From: a virus
IMG/VR virus record: IMGVR_UViG_3300005510_000013
Span: 1 to 20,900 of that record
Direction: 5' to 3' (one strand)
Length of the DNA stretch: 20,900 nt
Shown: piece after piece, positions 1 through 7,211 of the stretch
Position numbering within the stretch: the first letter of the stretch is position 1
Layout of the letters: each line of letters begins with the position of its first letter
Made by a program: the position numbers and the translations under genes
The notes under the pieces: model-generated
The model's input: the letters and a program-made list of their open reading frames with translations, nothing else
Told to the model about the DNA's origin: nothing
Database searches by the model: none

Positions 1-235
1 ATACCCTAGCATTATCGTATACCGTAGCACTACCGAATACCCTAGCATTACCTGATACCTTAGCATCATCGTATACCCAAGCATCACCATCGTGACTCAA
101 GTTATCTTCTTTTTGTATATACCCCCCTAATTCTCCCTTTTTAACTTCGCTAAATTCTTCCACACACTCGATTCTAAAAAGTGTTAATCCGCATACTTCT
201 ATTTTTAAATTTTCTCTTAGTTTGTATTTTCTCAT
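1..235 (-). CDS. Hexapeptide-repeat (left-handed beta-helix) phage protein, C-terminus cut by window edge
   Basis: This leftward reading frame starts with ATG at 235 and is still open at position 1, giving 78 complete codons. The N-terminus is MRKYKLRENLKIEVCGLTLF, followed by a segment with KKGELGGYIQKEDNLSHDGD and then repeats of the type GNARVFGSATVYDNARV. In DNA these appear as an 18-bp periodicity (GGTAATGCTAGGGTAT-like units). Repeats of six residues with a small residue and Val at fixed places are known to fold as left-handed beta-helices, as in bacterial transferase hexapeptide and YdcK-like proteins. Phages often carry such proteins in early regions; their role is not established, and no catalytic residue is visible in this piece. 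The start overlaps the preceding gene by ATGA, and AAAGGA lies about 8 nt upstream, so the two are translationally coupled. Identification of the fold is fairly sure; function is unknown. Confidence 0.8.
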   Translation of the reverse strand, partial: MRKYKLRENLKIEVCGLTLFRIECVEEFSEVKKGELGGYIQKEDNLSHDGDAWVYDDAKVSGNARVFGSATVYDNARV

Positions 236-405
236 TTACATATCCTTTTTATCATAGATATATAAGCCTCTGCTTTATGGTCGTTCTTTAAACACTTACA
301 ACACGAGTATTGGTTGTCTATAATATGGTAAAACATACCGTCTTTTTCTTTATCACATGAACAGCATCTTATAGGTGTCTGTTGATATATTTTTCTTAGT
401 TTCAA
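232..405 (-). CDS. Small CxxC/CxxC zinc-binding protein with TTG start
   Basis: This is a 57-residue protein read leftward from TTG at 405 to TGA at 232. The nearby ATG at 410 is followed by a stop after two codons (ATG TTT TGA) and lies too close to the ribosome-binding site. TTG is correctly spaced behind TAAGGAGG (413-420) and opens a complete frame, so TTG is the chosen start. Residues 14-17 (CCSC) and 35-38 (CCKC) give two CxxC knuckles 17 residues apart, the spacing of a treble-clef or zinc-ribbon finger. The C-terminus (MIKRICK) is basic. It is the first gene after the promoter at 430-458 and overlaps the next gene by ATGA. Zinc binding is inferred from the cysteines. A nucleic-acid-binding or protein-adaptor role is possible, but I do not recognise the family. 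Confidence 0.72.
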   Translation of the reverse strand: MKLRKIYQQTPIRCCSCDKEKDGMFYHIIDNQYSCCKCLKNDHKAEAYISMIKRICK

Positions 406-422
406 AACATTACCTCCTTAAT

Positions 423-449
423 TGTTACTATAATAACAAAAAATTGTTA
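423..449. promoter_or_regulatory. Operator 1: three half-sites 11 bp apart
   Basis: On the + strand TGTTA (423-427), TAACA (434-438) and TGTTA (445-449) alternate in orientation with 6-bp gaps, so starts fall exactly 11 bp apart. The array covers the spacer, the -10 and the expected start point of the leftward promoter at 430-458. The same plan recurs at 4936-4962 and 7850-7876, and in weaker form at 7405-7431. It is probably bound by the HTH protein encoded at 7204-7377; that link is inferred. Confidence 0.65.
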
Positions 450-458
450 CTAATTCAA
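430..458 (-). promoter_or_regulatory. Sigma70-type promoter for the small zinc protein operon
   Basis: Read leftward, TTGAAT (458-453) is followed by a 17-bp spacer and TATTAT (435-430), with TGT directly before the -10 giving an extended -10. Transcription would start near 423, a few bases before the ribosome-binding site TAAGGAGG (420-413). The TGA stop codon of the SF2 helicase gene (457-455) lies inside the -35 hexamer. Confidence 0.72.
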
Positions 459-2032
459 TATACTTTTTTTATAACTTTCCAATACTTGCCAGACTTAACA
501 GCGTGTATTTCTTTCGGTTTTCTGTATACTGATTTTTCAATAAGCGCTTCTGTTACCGTTTTCGCGCTACCTCCCATTTCTTTTATTTGTTTTCGTGCCT
601 TTTCTCCGGCCATTCCAAAATGCTCAACACATACCCACTCATTGAATATTTTTAAATATGACCAGTAAGAAACTTTCAAGCTGTCTTTCTTGCCCATTTT
701 GACGTGCCTATTGTATGTGACATCTGTCACCTTAAATACCTGTGGTTTTATCTGGCTAGATAGAATAGCCCCGTCATACGCCTGAAAATCGTGATTAACT
801 TCTGAATTATCAGGAAATTTAAATCCGCACTCTGGACATTCTTTTTTTGATGCATGGACTATTTCGTGGCAATTCCTGCACTCCTTCATAGGGGCTTCTC
901 CGGGTTCTGTCGATTCACTCTTAGCTCGCTTTGTGGGTATTGCGTCAATTGGTCCGTGTTCAATAACATTATTCCCGTAATCAAGAAACAAACAGTTTTC
1001 CTTTCCCGGATATAGACGCATCCCACGGCCTACTATTTGCACGTAAAGCCCCGTGGATAACGTTGCCCTTACCATAGCTACTAAATCGCAAATAGGAGCA
1101 TCAAAACCAGTAGTTAAAACACCTATGTTAATGAGGCATTTTAAATTTCCATTCTTGAAATTATTTGTAATCTTGTCTCGCTCTATCTTCGGTGTCTTGC
1201 CCGTCAACACCTCAACACTCCTTATTCCATTGTTTAAGAATTCTTCTTTAAGAAGCTCTGCATGAGATAGTCCAGAAGCGAACACAAGCCATGCTCTCCT
1301 GTCTTTCCCGTACTCTATTATTTCAGATACTACAGACTCGACTAAATCTTTTTTACTAGCTGCTTTGTTTAAATCGGATTCAAGGTACTCGCCACCTCTT
1401 TTCTTGACAGAAGTTAAGTCTATTTTTTGAACACCCCCTTTTGTAATAACATTGCACAAGTACCCGTTTTCTATAAGGTACGATATCTCTATGTCGTAAG
1501 ATATGCCATCAAACAAACACCCCTTACCGTAAAGCCTTCCTGAATCCAGGCGATATGGCGTGGCGGTCAATCCTATAAACTTTGTTTTAGGGTTCATTAA
1601 TAATAATGTATCCCTAACTCTACCGTATCGAGTATCCGCTCGTTTTGGTATCATGTGCGCCTCATCTATTATCACGATATCAAAAGGCTCGAATTTATGA
1701 ATAGCCGTATCGATACTCTGTATACCAGCGAATAAAACATTTTGGAGCGTGTCTTTTCTGTTAAAACTAGCTGAGTATATTCCCGTATTGCACTCTGGGT
1801 ATAGTTCATGAAATTTTAAACAGTTCTGTGAGATAAGTTCTTTTACATGGGTTAAGTTTAGTATTCTAACTCCCTCGTAACTAGTAACTAGGTGCCTACA
1901 TATCTCTGCCATGATAATACTTTTACCTGCGCCGGTAGGTGCAACTACTAAAGGATTATTGCCCCTTCCTTTACTAATGTAATCAAAAACAGAATTTACT
2001 GCTTCTTGTTGATAGTCTCTTAGATGTATCAT
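455..2032 (-). CDS. SF2 DEAD/DEAH-box DNA helicase with C-terminal zinc ribbon
   Basis: This 525-residue protein shows the full set of superfamily 2 helicase motifs. An N-terminal Q-motif-like region (LRDYQQEAV, 4-12) is followed by Walker A PTGAGKS (32-38), DEAH (123-126) and motif III TAT (156-158). The second RecA domain carries GVLTTGFDAP (304-313) and motif VI QIVGRGMR (332-339). Residues 385-402 hold CRNC...CPEC, a four-cysteine zinc ribbon; the last 120 residues have no domain I recognise. Such helicases sit in phage replication/recombination modules and are thought to unwind or remodel DNA at forks or recombination intermediates. The start overlaps the stop of the upstream gene by ATGA, so it belongs to the operon starting near 4943. 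Helicase assignment is firm; the exact substrate is unknown. Confidence 0.93.
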   Translation of the reverse strand: MIHLRDYQQEAVNSVFDYISKGRGNNPLVVAPTGAGKSIIMAEICRHLVTSYEGVRILNLTHVKELISQNCLKFHELYPECNTGIYSASFNRKDTLQNVLFAGIQSIDTAIHKFEPFDIVIIDEAHMIPKRADTRYGRVRDTLLLMNPKTKFIGLTATPYRLDSGRLYGKGCLFDGISYDIEISYLIENGYLCNVITKGGVQKIDLTSVKKRGGEYLESDLNKAASKKDLVESVVSEIIEYGKDRRAWLVFASGLSHAELLKEEFLNNGIRSVEVLTGKTPKIERDKITNNFKNGNLKCLINIGVLTTGFDAPICDLVAMVRATLSTGLYVQIVGRGMRLYPGKENCLFLDYGNNVIEHGPIDAIPTKRAKSESTEPGEAPMKECRNCHEIVHASKKECPECGFKFPDNSEVNHDFQAYDGAILSSQIKPQVFKVTDVTYNRHVKMGKKDSLKVSYWSYLKIFNEWVCVEHFGMAGEKARKQIKEMGGSAKTVTEALIEKSVYRKPKEIHAVKSGKYWKVIKKVY

Positions 2033-2271
2033 AAAACTACTAGGTTATAATATTTAAACTCAATAGGTGTTAAATCAAGTGTGTTATCAAACAAAACAAA
2101 ATACTTGCAATTTTTTAAAGCGTCTTTAATAGGCAGGCTTAAATTGATATTGCATACTCTGTTAACTTGTCCGGTTAAATGCGGTTTGTCCTTAATACAT
2201 ACCTTTGCACCTTCCATTTCAGCAATTCTTTTTAACCTGAACAGCTTCAATTGGCTTTTTGTTTTAATCAT
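2029..2271 (-). CDS. Small uncharacterised protein between nuclease and helicase
   Basis: This is an 80-residue protein beginning MIKTKSQLKLFRLKRIAEME. A longer frame could start at 2286, but I prefer ATG at 2271. AAGGA lies about 7 nt upstream of it, and the start overlaps the upstream stop in the compact form ATGATTAA. The stop overlaps the helicase start by ATGA, so it is tightly coupled on both sides. The N-terminal 20-25 residues are basic and helical in character; the rest is mixed, with a hydrophobic C-terminus (FKYYNLVVL). No conserved motif, cysteine pair or membrane segment is visible. Its position between a Cas4-like nuclease and an SF2 helicase suggests an accessory replication or recombination role, but this is context only. 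Confidence 0.75.
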   Translation of the reverse strand: MIKTKSQLKLFRLKRIAEMEGAKVCIKDKPHLTGQVNRVCNINLSLPIKDALKNCKYFVLFDNTLDLTPIEFKYYNLVVL

Positions 2272-3211
2272 TTTGAATTCCTTCATCTAAGTACCCATCT
2301 GAATACAATACATTTTTACCTTTTATTAAATCTATTGGAGTTCCTATAAGAGTAGGTAAGTACCTGTGATCTGAACATCCCTTTTCCTGTTCTTCTTTTG
2401 TGATGCCCTTGTTAAATTCCTCGCAATACCATCCACCTGTTTTTAAAGGTGTCGAATGCGCGCAAGTCCTGCAATTTCTTATAGGCTTTTCTTTCTTGTG
2501 GCAAACCTTTGTATATCGACACATTTTACACATATAGTAGTCCGGCGTGTCCGATATTCCAGGCGAGGGCGCATAATCAAATATGATATTTTCAGCTTTC
2601 TTTAAGAGCTTATTAGCATATATCTCATCAAATTCAATTCTTTCCTGGTAAAGCTCGTCATCATTTTTGTTTACAGCAAAGTAAAATCCTCTATTCACTC
2701 CAAGCCCTAACATATAAGTTTGCATTTGCGCGTAATGCGTGGGCTTTGATTTCTGTACACCATGCTTTTTTAAATGCTGAAACGATTTATCGTTGTGAGT
2801 TTTGTACTCTACTATGTGCCATGCTTTTGGAGCCTCTAAAAATCCTCTTCCTACTCCGTCTACATTCCCACCAAAGTGACCGCCTAAAAGATCAGTCCTT
2901 ATTTGCTCACCTTCTTCTGTGAACGACTTCAACTCAATGCCAACTCGCTTTAAATCTCGTATAAATCTTTCTTCCTCGTCCTGTCCTCTCTCGAATAGTT
3001 TAAGCATTTGCCCAACTTGCTTTGTGCTTCTTTTAGGTACTTCGAATTTAGACGGCACTACCCATCTAAATGAAAGCCACAACATTTTACTGCATTCTTC
3101 CCCTATCTGAGATGCGCCTAAGCGCACCCCAAATCGTGGGTTTTCGTTATCTTCGTAGCTCTTATATATTCTGTTTATCGTTGAATCAACCACATTAGAT
3201 ATGTCCACCAT
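2264..3211 (-). CDS. Cas4/RecB-like PD-(D/E)XK exonuclease with iron-sulfur-type cysteines
   Basis: This 315-residue protein carries the PD-(D/E)XK core in order: GNVDGVG with Asp118, VEYKTHN with Glu135 and Lys137, and HYAQMQTY with Gln162, which matches the RecB-family QxxxY motif. One cysteine lies before the core (Cys40 in IGEECSKMLW) and three after it (Cys228, Cys231, Cys237 in YYMCKMCRYTKVC). This is the known arrangement of 4Fe-4S-binding Cas4, AddB and related phage exonucleases. A second cysteine-rich tail follows (Cys247, 250, 263, 279), possibly a zinc site. It probably resects DNA ends for recombination together with the neighbouring Sak4-like ATPase and DUF669 protein. The ribosome-binding site is AAAGGGG, 8 nt before ATG. 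The nuclease call is strong; Fe-S binding is inferred. Confidence 0.88.
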   Translation of the reverse strand: MVDISNVVDSTINRIYKSYEDNENPRFGVRLGASQIGEECSKMLWLSFRWVVPSKFEVPKRSTKQVGQMLKLFERGQDEEERFIRDLKRVGIELKSFTEEGEQIRTDLLGGHFGGNVDGVGRGFLEAPKAWHIVEYKTHNDKSFQHLKKHGVQKSKPTHYAQMQTYMLGLGVNRGFYFAVNKNDDELYQERIEFDEIYANKLLKKAENIIFDYAPSPGISDTPDYYMCKMCRYTKVCHKKEKPIRNCRTCAHSTPLKTGGWYCEEFNKGITKEEQEKGCSDHRYLPTLIGTPIDLIKGKNVLYSDGYLDEGIQND

Positions 3212-3232
3212 TTTTTTACCCCTTTCCTTAAT

Positions 3233-3727
3233 TTACTTAGACATCCAGCCTGGTTTCTCCTTTTTATCGCTTTGAGCATTTCCGCTCGCTGTCTCGGTGT
3301 TAACTTGCTTAGTATCTCCTGCATTTTTATATCCCTCATACATAAAATGTTTTTTTACTTTATTAGAAGCTTCATACTGACCACTTGCCGGCTGAATGCC
3401 AAGAGATACAGTACAAATCTTATCAATCAAATCTTCCGTCTTAGAAATTTTAGTCATAATACATTTAGAGATTTCACCAAGAACACTAAGCCCGATTTGA
3501 GTCGCTTTCTCGCTCTTGTTTTGAATGTTGATATTTTCAAAGAAGATGCGCCCTTCATAATCGCCTTCGATGACTTGCCACTTTAGGCTGAGGTACTTGC
3601 CTGTACCGTCGTTTGTTTCTCTTAATTCGCAATCTGATATCACACATAGGTATTCACCTACGGGAAGCGGCGAAAAGTCGCTTGTTCTTTCTGGTAATTC
3701 CTCTGGTAAAAATTGTTGTAAATCCAT
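3233..3727 (-). CDS. DUF669-family protein, probable single-stranded DNA-binding protein
   Basis: This is a 164-residue protein with the look of DUF669: an N-terminal FSPLPVGEYLCVISDCELRE stretch, then a beta-rich core with GKYLSLKWQVIEGDYEGRIF followed by the ENINIQNKSEKATQIG segment. It ends in a polar low-complexity tail (about 130-164) finishing GWMSK. DUF669 proteins are found beside phage RecA-like ATPases and replication genes and are generally taken to bind single-stranded DNA, in place of an OB-fold SSB. The tail lacks the acidic tip typical of bacterial SSB. AAGGAGAATAA supplies both the ribosome-binding site and the stop codon of the upstream ATPase gene. Family call is good; the biochemical role is inferred from the family and context. 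Confidence 0.8.
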   Translation of the reverse strand: MDLQQFLPEELPERTSDFSPLPVGEYLCVISDCELRETNDGTGKYLSLKWQVIEGDYEGRIFFENINIQNKSEKATQIGLSVLGEISKCIMTKISKTEDLIDKICTVSLGIQPASGQYEASNKVKKHFMYEGYKNAGDTKQVNTETASGNAQSDKKEKPGWMSK

Positions 3728-3730
3728 TAT

Positions 3731-4501
3731 TTATTCTCCTTCTATTTGTTCATTTCCCATTAAAGCACTCATAAATATATTGGCGTCAAACGGTATCGAT
3801 TCAGGCATACTGTATCTGTTCTTAGCTATTAAGCTAGGGGTCTCAGATAAGTAAAGCAATGTATCGCCTCGTTTCTTAGCTACTGCCTTTTCGCCTAGTT
3901 TTTTGTCGTCGATCTTTTTAATGAAAATCGGCATCGATGCAAAGCCGACAATGTCAGACTGCTCACAAAAGAACTTAGACGGTAATTTATGGAGTTTAAT
4001 ACTGTGCCTATCATACGATTCTGTTTCAGGCGATTCAAACCTGACCACGTCTGAATGAGCGATAAGAACAACCATTTTAAATATGCCTAGGTCTATCAGT
4101 TCACGACATGCCCTATTGATATTATTCCAGTAATCTAGGGCATAAGTATACCCTTTGCCATAGCCTACGTCTTCAATGTTTTTCTTACCAAGATCAGTTG
4201 AAACTTGTCTCCAGATAATTGGCTCAAGAGAGGATAACGAGTCAATAATTAAAGTATCGTATGTATCTTTCTCAAGTTCAAAACACGCACTTATTGCCTG
4301 CTCTACATCTGTCCATGATTTGCATGTCGGGAATGCGTCTACTTCATTTGAACCAAGGCCACCTTGATCAGTTACTATGAACAATGGCTTTGGGAGCTGA
4401 CTACAAAATGTAGTCTTCCCGATACCTGGTGTGCCGTGTAGAACCATGAGCGGTGTTTTTGTTCCTACATTCTTAGCAATTGATTTTAAATCTATAGCCA
4501 T
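3731..4501 (-). CDS. Sak4-like RecA-fold AAA ATPase (phage recombinase)
   Basis: This 256-residue ATPase has Walker A GTPGIGKTT (23-31) and Walker B DTLIIDSLSSLE (82-93), with a sensor-like VVLIAHSDV stretch in the second half. Size and motif spacing fit the AAA_24/Sak4 group, a short single-domain RecA relative found in many phages, which promotes single-strand annealing or strand exchange with an SSB partner. The neighbouring DUF669 protein is the natural partner and the Cas4-like nuclease the end-resecting enzyme. The start overlaps the upstream stop as TAATG. An alternative would be a DnaC-like helicase loader, but the small size and the gene order favour Sak4. Confidence 0.85.
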   Translation of the reverse strand: MAIDLKSIAKNVGTKTPLMVLHGTPGIGKTTFCSQLPKPLFIVTDQGGLGSNEVDAFPTCKSWTDVEQAISACFELEKDTYDTLIIDSLSSLEPIIWRQVSTDLGKKNIEDVGYGKGYTYALDYWNNINRACRELIDLGIFKMVVLIAHSDVVRFESPETESYDRHSIKLHKLPSKFFCEQSDIVGFASMPIFIKKIDDKKLGEKAVAKKRGDTLLYLSETPSLIAKNRYSMPESIPFDANIFMSALMGNEQIEGE

Positions 4502-4914
4502 TATCTCACTACCCTTTCAACTTTAACGTTAATTTTTCCGTCTTTAAAAGAAACAGCATCTGATACGATTTCAAATACTTCTTTATTGGCAATCTGTAAA
4601 CCTTTGTACGCTCTAACGTCTAGCTCAACCTTTGACTTCACGGGGCGAAGTTCAGGTGCTATTTTTCTTCTGATACTTTCCCATACAGAAAGGTCTAGAG
4701 AGTAATTCACTGGTTTTTTAACTTTAACTTTAAAGTCTTCGTTATTAAATGTTTTTTCTCTGCCTCTTTCAAGTACGTAGTACATAGATATATCTGCCAT
4801 AAGCTTTTCTTTTTTTATGCTTAAAATTTGCTCGTGTGATTGAATCTGCTCAAGCTCGATAAGCATATCATTAAGTCTCTCCTCTCTTTTTTCATCTAAC
4901 ATTTCTATAGTCAT
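4501..4914 (-). CDS. Coiled-coil early phage protein, Gp157/Gam-like topology
   Basis: This is a 137-residue protein. Residues about 5-50 are charged and helical with heptad-like spacing (LDEKREERLNDMLIELEQIQ), and a C-terminal half (about 60-137) forms a beta-rich unit with VKVKKPVNYSLDLSVWESIR. A long N-terminal coiled coil with a small basic C-terminal domain resembles siphovirus Gp157-like and Mu Gam-like proteins that sit next to phage recombinases; similarity is by shape and context, not by a motif I can name. It is the first gene behind the promoter at 4943-4971, with ribosome-binding site AAGGAGG 6-7 nt before ATG. Its stop overlaps the Sak4-like start. It is clearly a gene; function is open. 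Confidence 0.75.
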   Translation of the reverse strand: MTIEMLDEKREERLNDMLIELEQIQSHEQILSIKKEKLMADISMYYVLERGREKTFNNEDFKVKVKKPVNYSLDLSVWESIRRKIAPELRPVKSKVELDVRAYKGLQIANKEVFEIVSDAVSFKDGKINVKVERVVR

Positions 4915-4935
4915 AAAAAGACCTCCTTGTTTATT

Positions 4936-4962
4936 TGTTAATATAATAACAATAAAATGTTA
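4936..4962. promoter_or_regulatory. Operator 2: three half-sites 11 bp apart
   Basis: On the + strand TGTTA (4936-4940), TAACA (4947-4951) and TGTTA (4958-4962) are separated by 6-bp gaps. They overlap the spacer and -10 of the leftward promoter in the same register as operator 1, which argues for a shared regulator. Confidence 0.65.
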
Positions 4963-4971
4963 CAGTGTCAA
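4943..4971 (-). promoter_or_regulatory. Consensus sigma70 promoter for the recombination operon
   Basis: Read leftward, the perfect -35 TTGACA (4971-4966) is followed by a 17-bp spacer and TATTAT (4948-4943), with TGT before the -10. The ribosome-binding site AAGGAGG of the first gene lies about 20 bp on. The TGA stop of the primase gene (4970-4968) is inside the -35 box. This should drive the genes from 4914 down to the SF2 helicase. Confidence 0.82.
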
Positions 4972-7211
4972 CAATTAATAATATAAACAGATACACTTTT
5001 TTTCCCTTTTTTATCAGAGGACATAATCACGTCGCCTGACTCTATAAGTGTGTTAAGTATATCGTTTCTTTCTTGCCGTCTTAGAAACTGTGTTCTTTTC
5101 GTTATTTCTGACTTTGTAGCGCCTGTACTGCCAAACAACTTTAATATACGCACAACTGCTTTTAAATTCGATTCAACGGTATTATCCGAAACCCGATCAT
5201 TCGATCTGTTCATTAGTACGTTGGCTGTCCACATTGCTATTTCAGCAGCCCACCCAAGCGCTTCGAGATCTATTACCGGAACTTCGTGATTGACACTAAC
5301 AGCGTATATTAGAGCAAGCTTTGCTGCGTTTTCAGCTACTCTACTATAGAGAGCTGACGATATAGGGCATTTCATAAGGTCCGTGCAATGCTCGTCTAGT
5401 TCCTCCCACAGTTCATACACACCCTCGTCCATTTTAACGGTCTTTGGCTCTATCTTAATACTTTCAGTATTTAAGAATTCCGATAAATCGCCCCCGTTGT
5501 GACTATATGATGCCGGGTTCGCTATCCTAGCTGCGAGCCCCTTTGTTTCGTAGTTCAAGTCCGGTCTTTGTCTAGGTGGCCGGGAACTCGAAGCCTCAAA
5601 TAACAAGAACCTTGATAAAGTTCCGTTTACTGATTCTGAACTTGAGAGAGCTTCATAAAACTCTGATGGTACGGTAGTCCCGTATATGCACGCATTCGGA
5701 CTTTCTATTTCAATTTTTGGCTTGTTCTTTTGATCTGCGTATTCTTTACCTGAATACACTGATCCTGCTGATGAGTATAACACAAGTAACGTGGTAATGA
5801 TTTCTTTCATGTGTGCAGATGCCTTGTGATCTGTTGATGCCTTGAGTTTTCTACCAAACTCATCCAGCATAAAGAGTTGAGACGGGTACCGTTGCATAGC
5901 TGCAATAATCGCTTGACCACTAGCAAAGTCCTCACCGCCGATATATTTCATAACCCCGGCCTGGTGTGCGAGTTTTTTAATGATCTTTCTAGCGTGGTCT
6001 TTACCAGCTCCAGACTCCGCTATGCCGACAACGTATATATTACTTCTGATGCCTGTCTCTGTCTGATACTTACAGCCAATCAAGCTACCGAGAAACGACA
6101 CACTAGCTGCGACTGCAAGCTCTGGTTGAGGGCGAATACTAGTCGCCATGATATAGTTATAAATATCACGCATGATACCCCTGTTAGGTACTAACGTATC
6201 AGGTGGTGCAATATCGATAGGTTCATACGATTCCTTGATTATATTCGCGATTTCTTTTTGGCTAGACTCTATTATCAACTCTGCCAACTGAGACCCAATC
6301 TCAATATTAGGATTTTCCCAACCGCACTCATTAGCAAATTGGAACACAGTGTCGAACGTTACTACCTTAGAGTAGTTATGGCCTCTGCGTGATAAGTTAC
6401 GCCACTGATTCTCAACACTTACAGAGTCATACGCCTTGGACAGCGACGACCACCAATCCCATAATTCAAACCCATTCGGCGACGGGTCAGTATAGTGTAT
6501 CGCCATGCCTACACGTATCCATGATTCATATGAATCCGCCATGCGACTACACGCTTCTAGGGCCTCAATGCCGAATTCCGGTATGTAGCCGTCTGGATTC
6601 CATGATGGAACGGTGATAGCGCGCTCTGTATCATCGACGCTTATTTTGTCTGTAAATACTTTAGGCGCTTCTGATATTTCGTTAATATCAAATTCACCGG
6701 ACGCTGTATCGAAGAAATACTCTTTACCAGATGCATGTACAGATGGGGGCACTATAATATACCCACCATCGGCCCGTGAGTCGATATTCTTAAATATCTC
6801 TGTACCTGTTTTGTATTTACCCTCTTGTGGGTATTTATAAATATAGTGAACACCACCGCCTCCAGTTTCAGAAACTAGTGTTTCAGGTAATTCTAGGGCG
6901 TTATACTCGAGTACATCATTAGCGGTTTTAAATCCCTCACTAACGTCTATATCAATAACAAGTATTCCAGACTCCTTTCCTGTTACTACGGCTATGTTAG
7001 AATCCGGCCATACAGACCACCATTTACTTATTGTATCCGCATCTTTAGACGCTGACTTAAGACCAAGACTAGTTCTTGGATGCTTGCCTTTTCTTTTGCA
7101 ATTTACGCCCTGATAGCATGAGCACTTACCGTTCTCAACTGAATGAACCGGAAATACTAAAAGCCCATTACTCGCATAATGAAGCGCTGCCCCTAATTTG
7201 TCGTTAATCAT
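4968..7211 (-). CDS. Multidomain replication protein: primase-polymerase, PriCT, DUF3987 helicase, winged helix
   Basis: This is a 747-residue fusion. Residues about 1-185 form an archaeo-eukaryotic-type Prim-Pol domain with a four-residue-Cys/His region (CSCYQGVNC, GKHPR), the metal-binding pair DIDV (Asp87/Asp89), the GGGGVHYIY motif (117-125) and DSRADGGYIIVPPS (144-157). Residues about 214-298 match a primase C-terminal (PriCT) helical domain (SWIRVGMAIHY, ENQWRNLSRRG). A DUF3987-type helicase ATPase follows, with Walker A GIAESGAGKD (396-405) and Walker B LFMLDEFG (446-453). The last 55 residues look like a winged helix (GATKSEITKRTQFLRRQERN). One protein could thus melt the origin, unwind and prime. 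The start overlaps the HTH gene stop (ATGATTAA). The spacer beyond that gene carries the candidate origin. The assignment is strong; domain edges are approximate. Confidence 0.93.
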   Translation of the reverse strand: MINDKLGAALHYASNGLLVFPVHSVENGKCSCYQGVNCKRKGKHPRTSLGLKSASKDADTISKWWSVWPDSNIAVVTGKESGILVIDIDVSEGFKTANDVLEYNALELPETLVSETGGGGVHYIYKYPQEGKYKTGTEIFKNIDSRADGGYIIVPPSVHASGKEYFFDTASGEFDINEISEAPKVFTDKISVDDTERAITVPSWNPDGYIPEFGIEALEACSRMADSYESWIRVGMAIHYTDPSPNGFELWDWWSSLSKAYDSVSVENQWRNLSRRGHNYSKVVTFDTVFQFANECGWENPNIEIGSQLAELIIESSQKEIANIIKESYEPIDIAPPDTLVPNRGIMRDIYNYIMATSIRPQPELAVAASVSFLGSLIGCKYQTETGIRSNIYVVGIAESGAGKDHARKIIKKLAHQAGVMKYIGGEDFASGQAIIAAMQRYPSQLFMLDEFGRKLKASTDHKASAHMKEIITTLLVLYSSAGSVYSGKEYADQKNKPKIEIESPNACIYGTTVPSEFYEALSSSESVNGTLSRFLLFEASSSRPPRQRPDLNYETKGLAARIANPASYSHNGGDLSEFLNTESIKIEPKTVKMDEGVYELWEELDEHCTDLMKCPISSALYSRVAENAAKLALIYAVSVNHEVPVIDLEALGWAAEIAMWTANVLMNRSNDRVSDNTVESNLKAVVRILKLFGSTGATKSEITKRTQFLRRQERNDILNTLIESGDVIMSSDKKGKKSVSVYIINC

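Noticed and set aside
1-100. CRISPR array or intergenic repeat at the left edge
   Set aside because: The repeat period is 18 bp without spacers, and the minus strand translates into hexapeptide repeats in one open frame.
375-668. Rightward 97-residue frame overlapping the end of the SF2 helicase gene
   Set aside because: It lies antisense to the helicase C-terminus and the strong leftward promoter, has no ribosome-binding site and no recognisable motif.
2272-2286. ATG at 2286 as start of the small protein before the helicase
   Set aside because: The ATG at 2271 has AAGGA at proper spacing and an ATGATTAA overlap with the upstream stop; using 2286 would place the AAGGA inside the coding start.
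3570-3854. Rightward 94-residue frame over the DUF669/Sak4 junction
   Set aside because: Both opposite-strand genes have recognised families and good ribosome-binding sites; this frame has neither.
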